DNA of 10,549 nt from Vitreoscilla sp. (GTDB taxonomy: Bacteria > Pseudomonadota > Gammaproteobacteria > Burkholderiales > Burkholderiaceae): the NCBI GenBank assembly GCA_014378125.1, contig JACMOG010000856.1, positions 1 to 10,549 on the forward strand, read 5' to 3'. Both the position numbers and the translations under genes were made by a program. Shown piece after piece: positions 6,407-10,549 of this stretch (position 1 is its first letter; each line of letters opens with the position of its first letter). Below the pieces are notes generated by a model. It was not told the origin of the DNA, ran no database searches, and saw only the letters and a list, made by a program, of their open reading frames with translations.

Positions 6407-7735
6407 ATGCTTCTCTCCGCTCCATCGCCTGTCTGGCGCCTCTTGCTCGCGCTGGCCGCTTCGAGTGCGTTCCTGGCATCGCCGGCATGCGCCGCCAATC
6501 CGGCGACAGCGCCCGCAGCGCCCGCAGCGGCGGCCTCCGCGCCCTACGCGCTGTTCGGCGGCAAGCCGCTCGAGTTCGAGCGCAGCGGCGGCAAGATCGT
6601 CGGCGTCTATACGCCCAACTGGCAGCCCGCCGCGCTGGTGGACGCGCTGCACGGCGACAGCGTGACGCACATCGTCTACGCGTTCCTGCACGTGTGCGGC
6701 CCGGGCCAGCTGCCCGAGGACGCGCCCAAGTGCGTCGGCAAGGGCGACTTCCAGCTGGCCACCTCGCCCATCGACGACACGTTCGACGCTGCCTTCGCGC
6801 GGCTGAAGGCGCGCGCGCCGCACGTCAAGGTGGTGGCCTCGGTGGGCGGGTGGGGCGGTTCCGATCCGTTCTTCCACATCGCCGACGCCGCCGCGCCGCG
6901 CGCCACGTTCGCGAAGTCGGCGGCCGGCTTCCTGCGCGCGCACCCGGCCTTCGACGGCATCGACATCGACTGGGAGCATCCCACCAACAATGGCGCGGCC
7001 AACGGGGTGCAACTGGGCGCGCCGGCCGACGGCCAGGGGTATGCGGACCTGATGGCGGCGCTGCGCTCGTCGCTCGACACGCTCACCGCCGAGAACGGCC
7101 ACAAGTACCTGGTGACGGCGGCGATCAACACCGACCGCGCGCTGGTGGGCAAGGTGAACTACCGCGACGCCGCGAAGTCACTCGACTACATCTTCATGAT
7201 GACCTACGACTTCTACGGCAGCTGGACGCCAGGCACCGGCAACCATGCGGCGCTGCTTGCGAGCGCGCCCGACGCGGGCGATGGCCTGGATGTCGCCGTG
7301 AAGACGATGACCGCCGCCGGGGTGCCTGCCGCCAAGCTGGTGGCCGGCGTGGCGATGTATGGCCGCGGCTTCACGGGCGTCGCGGCGCCGGCCGCGGGGC
7401 ATGGCTTCAGCGGCCTGCCGCACACCGGCACGTATCCCGCGCCCGAAGGCGCCAGCGACTACCGCGAGCTCGCCGCGCGCTACCTCGACCGCAACGGCCG
7501 CGGCCGCCACGGCTACCAGGCGATCCTGGATCCGCACACGCAGTCGTGGAACCTGTACAACGCCCACAGCGCGCTGTTCATGGGCTATGACGATCCGCGC
7601 GCGGTGCTGGCCAAGGGCGCGTTCGTGCGCCAGGCCGGCCTGGCCGGCGTGTTCGCGTGGGAGCTGTCGCAGGACAACGGCGACATCCTCAACGCGATGA
7701 ACGCCGGCGTCGGCAACGCGCTTCTTCAGCCCTGA
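6407..7735 (+). CDS. secreted family 18 glycoside hydrolase (chitinase)
   Basis: This 442-residue enzyme should hydrolyse chitin or chito-oligosaccharides outside the cytoplasm. Residues 1-~29 form a Sec signal peptide (WRLLLALAASSAFLASPACA), followed by an Ala/Pro-rich linker to ~46. The GH18 barrel follows: VGVYTPNW (65-72), SVGG (145-148), the catalytic motif DGIDIDWE with D183, D186, D188 and proton-donor E190, and MTYDF (265-269). GVAMYGRGF (314-322) begins what looks like a ChiA-type insertion subdomain up to about 390. The barrel closes with GVFAWELSQDNGD (414-426; W418). No carbohydrate-binding module is visible. I prefer the ATG at 6407 to an upstream in-frame ATG at 6311: it directly precedes the signal peptide and has AGGA five bases upstream, whereas the longer form would put the A+T-rich promoter patch inside the gene. 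Its 3' end overlaps the convergent LysR gene by 10 bases. Confidence 0.94.
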   Translation: MLLSAPSPVWRLLLALAASSAFLASPACAANPATAPAAPAAAASAPYALFGGKPLEFERSGGKIVGVYTPNWQPAALVDALHGDSVTHIVYAFLHVCGPGQLPEDAPKCVGKGDFQLATSPIDDTFDAAFARLKARAPHVKVVASVGGWGGSDPFFHIADAAAPRATFAKSAAGFLRAHPAFDGIDIDWEHPTNNGAANGVQLGAPADGQGYADLMAALRSSLDTLTAENGHKYLVTAAINTDRALVGKVNYRDAAKSLDYIFMMTYDFYGSWTPGTGNHAALLASAPDAGDGLDVAVKTMTAAGVPAAKLVAGVAMYGRGFTGVAAPAAGHGFSGLPHTGTYPAPEGASDYRELAARYLDRNGRGRHGYQAILDPHTQSWNLYNAHSALFMGYDDPRAVLAKGAFVRQAGLAGVFAWELSQDNGDILNAMNAGVGNALLQP

Positions 7736-8619
7736 AACAACGGCGCCAGCTCGCGCCGCGCGGCATCGACGAACGCCCGCGTGCGCGCCGGCAACAGCCG
7801 GGCGTTCGGATAGACGACGCTCACCGGCTGGCGCGGCGGTTCGAAGGGCGCCAGCACGACGCGCAGGCGGCGCGCCTGCACCGCGTCCTGTACCTGGTAC
7901 GAGAAGAACTGCCCGAAGCCGGCGCCCTGCTCGCACGCGAGCAGCGCCGCGCCGGCGTGGTTGAAGTCCAGCGGGCCGTCCACCGGCACGTGCAGCTTGC
8001 GGCCGCCGTCCTGGAACGCCCAGCCCGCTCGCACCGGCTTGGCCAGGCGAATGCAAGGGCGCGAGCGCAGCTCGGACGGATGCGCCGGCACGCCCGTGCG
8101 GCGCAGGAAGGCCGGGCTCGCCACCACCACGTGGCGCACCTCGCCGAGCCGAAGCGCGACCAGCGACGAGTCCTCCAGCGCGCCGATGCGGATGCCCACG
8201 TCCATGCCCTCGTCGACCAGGTCGACGAAGCGATCGTGCAGTTGCAAGCTGCAGCGGACGCGCGGATTGGCGGCCACGAAGCGCGTGACGAAGTCGGCCA
8301 CCACGCGCTGGCCCAGCAGCACCGGCGCGGTGACGGTGAGCTGGCCGCGCGGCGCCTGCACCTCGTCGGCCAGGCTGGCGTCGGCCTCGGCCACGGCCGC
8401 GAGGATGTCGCGGCTGCGCGCCAGGTATTGCAGGCCTTCCTGCGTGAGCGCGATGCGACGCGTGGTGCGCTGGAACAGGCGCGCGCCGAGGTCGGCCTCC
8501 AGCGCGGCCAGGCTGCGCACCACCGCCGGCAGCGACATGCCCAGCGCCGCGGCGGCCGCCGTGGGGCTGCCGTCGTCGGCGATCTGCACGAAGGTCTTCA
8601 TCGCGCGTAGCTTGTCCAT
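7726..8619 (-). CDS. LysR-family transcriptional regulator
   Basis: This 297-residue DNA-binding regulator has a winged helix-turn-helix at residues ~1-60 (MKTFVQIADDGSPTAAAAAL ... VVRSLAALEADLGARLFQRTTR) and a periplasmic-binding-like effector domain from ~90 to the end (GQLTVTAPVLLGQRVV, DVGIRIGALEDSSLVA, VVVASPAFLRR). It belongs to the large CrgA-like/YhjC-like branch common in Burkholderiales. It is divergent from a LysE-family exporter gene 104 bases away, and LysR proteins commonly control the divergent neighbour and themselves, so the exporter/OsmC pair is the likeliest target. The effector is unknown. No good ribosome site precedes the ATG, and a candidate -10 lies only 6 bases upstream, so the transcript may be leaderless. 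The gene converges on and overlaps the chitinase by 10 bases. Confidence 0.93.
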   Translation of the reverse strand: MDKLRAMKTFVQIADDGSPTAAAAALGMSLPAVVRSLAALEADLGARLFQRTTRRIALTQEGLQYLARSRDILAAVAEADASLADEVQAPRGQLTVTAPVLLGQRVVADFVTRFVAANPRVRCSLQLHDRFVDLVDEGMDVGIRIGALEDSSLVALRLGEVRHVVVASPAFLRRTGVPAHPSELRSRPCIRLAKPVRAGWAFQDGGRKLHVPVDGPLDFNHAGAALLACEQGAGFGQFFSYQVQDAVQARRLRVVLAPFEPPRQPVSVVYPNARLLPARTRAFVDAARRELAPLFQG

Positions 8620-8723
8620 GCCGGCATATTAATCCGCCCGACGCAACAAACAACTCCGTCGGGCGATGTTTACTGCTTCCGGCGGAGGCGCGATGATGCG
8701 ACCTCGATTCCAACGGAGGCCCC
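8620..8723. promoter_or_regulatory. LysR/LysE divergent control region with a perfect 9-bp dyad
   Basis: CGCCCGACG (8635-8643) and CGTCGGGCG (8657-8665) form a perfect 9-bp inverted repeat with a 13-base spacer. For the LysR gene (minus strand), TTGTTT (8653-8648) and TAATAT (8631-8626) are candidate -35/-10 hexamers with a 16-base spacer; they place the transcription start at or next to the ATG. The dyad covers the -35 region, fitting an autoregulatory operator. For the exporter (plus strand), TTTACT at 8669-8674 preceded by TG is a weak -10 candidate. The dyad is seen directly; its binding by this LysR protein is inference. Confidence 0.5.
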
Positions 8724-9365
8724 ATGGCCGGAACCCAACACCTGTGGCTGTTCATCGTCTCGGGACTGCTGCTCAACATCACGCCCGGGCCCGACTCGCT
8801 GTTCATCATGGCGCGCAGCGCCACGCAGGGCTGGCGTGCCGGCTTCGTGGCGTGCTGGGGCATCGGCAGCGGCGTGTTCGTGCACGTGTTCGCGGCGGCA
8901 CTGGGGTTGTCGGCGCTGCTGGCCACCTCGGCCACCGCGTTCACCGTCGTCAAGATCGTGGGTGCGGGCTACCTCGTGTGGATCGGCATCGGCATGCTGC
9001 GCGTGCACGCCGGCGCCGATGCGTCGCTCACCGCGGAGGCGACCGCCCCGCGCGTGAACCGCTATCGCGACATCTTCCGCCAGGGCTTCCTCACCAACGC
9101 GCTCAACCCGAAGGTGGCGCTGTTCTTCCTGGCGTTCGTGCCGCAGTTCATCGCGCCCGACGCGCACTCCAAGCCGTTGGCGTTCATCGTGCTGGGCGTG
9201 ATCTTCGACGTCAACGGCATGCTGTGGTGCCACTCGCTGGCGCTGTTCACGGCGTTCGCCAGCAGCCGGCTGAAGGTGGGCGCCTCGGTGGGCCTGCGGC
9301 TCAACCGCACGCTGGGCGCGCTGTTCGTCGCCCTCGGCGCCAGGCTGGCGCTGGCCTCGCGCTGA
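8724..9365 (+). CDS. LysE/RhtB-family exporter
   Basis: This 213-residue inner-membrane protein belongs to the LysE/RhtB superfamily, which exports amino acids, homoserine lactones or related small molecules using the proton gradient. The family N-terminal signature is clear: LNITPGPDSLFIMARSATQG (17-36), followed by GxGSGVFVHVFAAALGLSALL (47-67) and GAGYLVWIGIGMLR (80-93). FRQGFLTNALNPKVALFFLAFVPQF lies around 118-142. About six hydrophobic segments are visible and the length is normal. GGAGG shortly upstream of the ATG is a good ribosome site. It is divergent from a LysR regulator and is followed after 7 bases by an OsmC-family gene, so the two are probably co-transcribed. The substrate cannot be told from the sequence. 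Confidence 0.93.
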   Translation: MAGTQHLWLFIVSGLLLNITPGPDSLFIMARSATQGWRAGFVACWGIGSGVFVHVFAAALGLSALLATSATAFTVVKIVGAGYLVWIGIGMLRVHAGADASLTAEATAPRVNRYRDIFRQGFLTNALNPKVALFFLAFVPQFIAPDAHSKPLAFIVLGVIFDVNGMLWCHSLALFTAFASSRLKVGASVGLRLNRTLGALFVALGARLALASR

Positions 9366-9372
9366 GTCGGCC

Positions 9373-9861
9373 ATGGCCCACCTGCACACCGCCCTGATCC
9401 GCTGGCGCCTGGGCGACGCCGACTTCCTGGGCCGGCGCTACAGCCGCGCCCATACCTGGACGTTCGACGGCGGCGTGGTGCTGCCCGCGTCCTCCTCGCC
9501 GCACGTGGTGCCGCCGCCGCTGTCCGATGCGAGTGCCGTCGATCCGGAGGAGGCCTTCGTCGCATCACTCTCCAGCTGCCACATGCTGTGGTTCCTGGAC
9601 ATCGCGTCCCGCGACGGCTACGCGGTGGAGAGCTACGACGACGCGGCCGACGGCCGCATGGGCCGCGACGCGGCCGGCAAGCTGGTGGTGGACGTCGTCA
9701 CGCTGCGTCCGCGCACGCGATTCGCGGGCGCTCGCGTGCCCGACGCGGCCGCGCTGGCGGCGCTGCACCACCAGGCGCACGAGGCGTGCTTCCTGGCCAA
9801 TTCCGTGCGCTGCGAGATCCGCTGCGAGCCGGAACAGGGGTCTGGCTCCGAAGGTGCCTGA
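9373..9861 (+). CDS. OsmC-family protein
   Basis: This 162-residue cytoplasmic protein has the OsmC/Ohr fold features: an N-terminal strand region (HTALIRWR ... YSRAHTWTFDGG), DPEEAFVASLSSCHMLWFL (57-75) with C69, and AHEACFLANSV (135-145) with C139. These are the two redox cysteines that in OsmC/Ohr proteins reduce organic or hydrogen peroxides through a thiol cycle. It resembles the general OsmC (YhfA-like) group more than Ohr. The ATG lies 7 bases after the LysE stop without a strong ribosome site, suggesting coupled translation. The last residues (QGSGSEGA) and the stop codon come from a 29-base palindromic element (9837-9865), so the C-terminus may have been altered by a repeat insertion; the conserved core ends before it. 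Physiological substrate unknown. Confidence 0.9.
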   Translation: MAHLHTALIRWRLGDADFLGRRYSRAHTWTFDGGVVLPASSSPHVVPPPLSDASAVDPEEAFVASLSSCHMLWFLDIASRDGYAVESYDDAADGRMGRDAAGKLVVDVVTLRPRTRFAGARVPDAAALAALHHQAHEACFLANSVRCEIRCEPEQGSGSEGA

Positions 9862-9865
9862 CCCC
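9837..9865. repeat. 29-bp palindromic REP-like element overlapping the OsmC stop codon
   Basis: GGGGTC-T-GGC-T-CC-GAA-GG-T-GCC-T-GACCCC (9837-9865) is a dyad with 11 base pairs and three symmetrical T/T mismatches around a GAA loop. It includes the stop codon of the OsmC gene (9859-9861) and lies 36 bases from the end of the convergent ATPase gene. The symmetrical mismatches and GGGGTC/GACCCC ends resemble REP-type intergenic repeats of proteobacteria. It could also work as a bidirectional terminator stem, although no T-run follows. Confidence 0.5.
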
Positions 9866-9901
9866 GATCGCCTGCCGTGGTCTGGACGCGACCCCTTGGG
9901 T

Positions 9902-10549
9902 TCAACCGATGCGCTTGTCGGTCGTCGCGTCGAACAGGTGCACGCTTTCCGGCGTCCACTTGACGTGCACCGCGTCGCCGATCTTGGCCGCCATGTAGCC
10001 CGGCACGCGCAGCGTGAGCAGGCCGACCGAGGTCTCGACCGTGGCGTAGGTCTCCGGGCCGGTGGGCTCGGTGAAGCGCAGCGTGCCCGGCACGCCGTCG
10101 TCGGCGAAGCGCACGGCCTCGGGACGCAAGCCGTACGTGAGCGTGCCCGCGGAGCTGGCCGCCAGCGCCTCGCGCTGGGTGGACGTCAGCTCGAGCTCGA
10201 CGCCGTTGGCCGACGCGCCGGTGCCCGAGCGCACGGCGGGGATCATGTTCATCGACGGCGAGCCGATGAACTGGGCCACGTAGCGCGTGGCCGGGCGCGA
10301 GTAGATGTCGTCCGGCGTGCCCAGCTGGAGCACGCGGCCGTCCTTCATGACGGCGATGCGGTCGCCCAGCGTCATGGCCTCGATCTGGTCGTGCGTGACG
10401 TAGACCGTGGTGGTCTTGGTGCGTTGATGCAGCAGCTTGATCTCGGCGCGCAGCTCGACGCGCAGCTTGGCATCGAGGTTGGACAGCGGTTCGTCGAACA
10501 GGAACAGCTTGGGATTGCGCGCGAGGGCGCGGCCCATGGCGACGCGCTG
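9902..10549 (-). CDS. ABC transporter ATPase, UgpC/MalK type (partial, 5' end outside the window)
   Basis: The last 215 residues of a carbohydrate or glycerol-phosphate uptake ATPase are present; the start lies beyond the right edge. The fragment opens with [13 protein letters not shown], immediately after where the LSGGQ signature should be. It contains Walker [17 protein letters not shown], the H-loop [20 protein letters not shown] and the family's [25 protein letters not shown]. The C-terminal OB/TOBE regulatory domain follows (TYGLRPEAV ... [13 protein letters not shown]). This layout is that of the CUT1/MalK/UgpC group, which energises import of oligosaccharides, polyols or glycerol-3-phosphate. 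The substrate depends on partner genes upstream of this piece, outside the window. It converges on the OsmC gene with a 40-base gap. Confidence 0.93.
   Translation of the reverse strand, partial: QRVAMGRALARNPKLFLFDEPLSNLDAKLRVELRAEIKLLHQRTKTTTVYVTHDQIEAMTLGDRIAVMKDGRVLQLGTPDDIYSRPATRYVAQFIGSPSMNMIPAVRSGTGASANGVELELTSTQREALAASSAGTLTYGLRPEAVRFADDGVPGTLRFTEPTGPETYATVETSVGLLTLRVPGYMAAKIGDAVHVKWTPESVHLFDATTDKRIG

Noticed and set aside
7178..8953. A 591-codon minus-strand frame spanning the chitinase, LysR and LysE genes
   Set aside because: It crosses three well-supported genes in a non-matching frame and has a composition typical of shadow frames.

Overview
The window is very G+C-rich DNA with open frames on nearly every strand. 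Its gene families (a sulfonate-type ABC operon with flavin oxidoreductases, a LysR/LysE pair, OsmC, a GH18 chitinase, a UgpC/MalK-type ATPase) suggest a betaproteobacterium of the order Burkholderiales, possibly a Roseateles/Mitsuaria-like or Comamonadaceae-like lineage. That placement is inference from gene style; there is no rRNA or other marker gene.

Layout: (1) 1-458 holds no convincing gene but is dense in palindromes, with a long imperfect inverted repeat and a 16-bp direct repeat. (2) 459-6197, all on the minus strand, is one sulfur-scavenging operon. In transcription order it contains a wrecked MetQ/NlpA-type binding-protein gene, an acyl-CoA-dehydrogenase-fold (DszC/SfnB-like) flavin oxidoreductase, an SsuA-type binding protein, an SsuC-type permease, an SsuB-type ATPase, a broken chimeric gene joining an LLM (NtaA/SnaA-type) FMN monooxygenase to the C-terminal half of a second MetQ/NlpA protein, and a small secreted PF03640-type protein. 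Intergenic gaps are short (5-32 bp) and one pair overlaps by 4 bp. (3) 6198-6406 is a divergent promoter region. (4) 6407-7735 (+) is a secreted GH18 chitinase. (5) 7726-8619 (-) is a LysR regulator, divergent from a LysE/RhtB exporter (8724-9365) that is followed closely by an OsmC-family protein (9373-9861). (6) 9902-10549 (-) is the C-terminal part of a sugar/glycerol-phosphate-type ABC ATPase cut by the window edge.

How they work together: the sulfur operon would import sulfonates or related organosulfur compounds through SsuABC-like parts and desulfurise them with flavin enzymes. The transporter core and the DszC/SfnB-like enzyme look intact, but the LLM monooxygenase and both NlpA-type binding proteins are damaged by deletions and frame changes. 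The LysR/LysE/OsmC group looks like a regulator controlling an amino-acid or small-molecule exporter.

The most notable signal is the damage in the sulfur operon. The chimeric LLM::NlpA gene has an upstream frameshift that fits an 8-bp deletion, and the operon's first gene is a signal peptide joined to the last ~36 residues of MetQ through an out-of-frame fragment of the MetQ N-terminus. These are either real stepwise gene decay or assembly deletions, and reads can separate the two. I found no CRISPR array, tRNA, rRNA, transposase or obviously new defence or mobile system.
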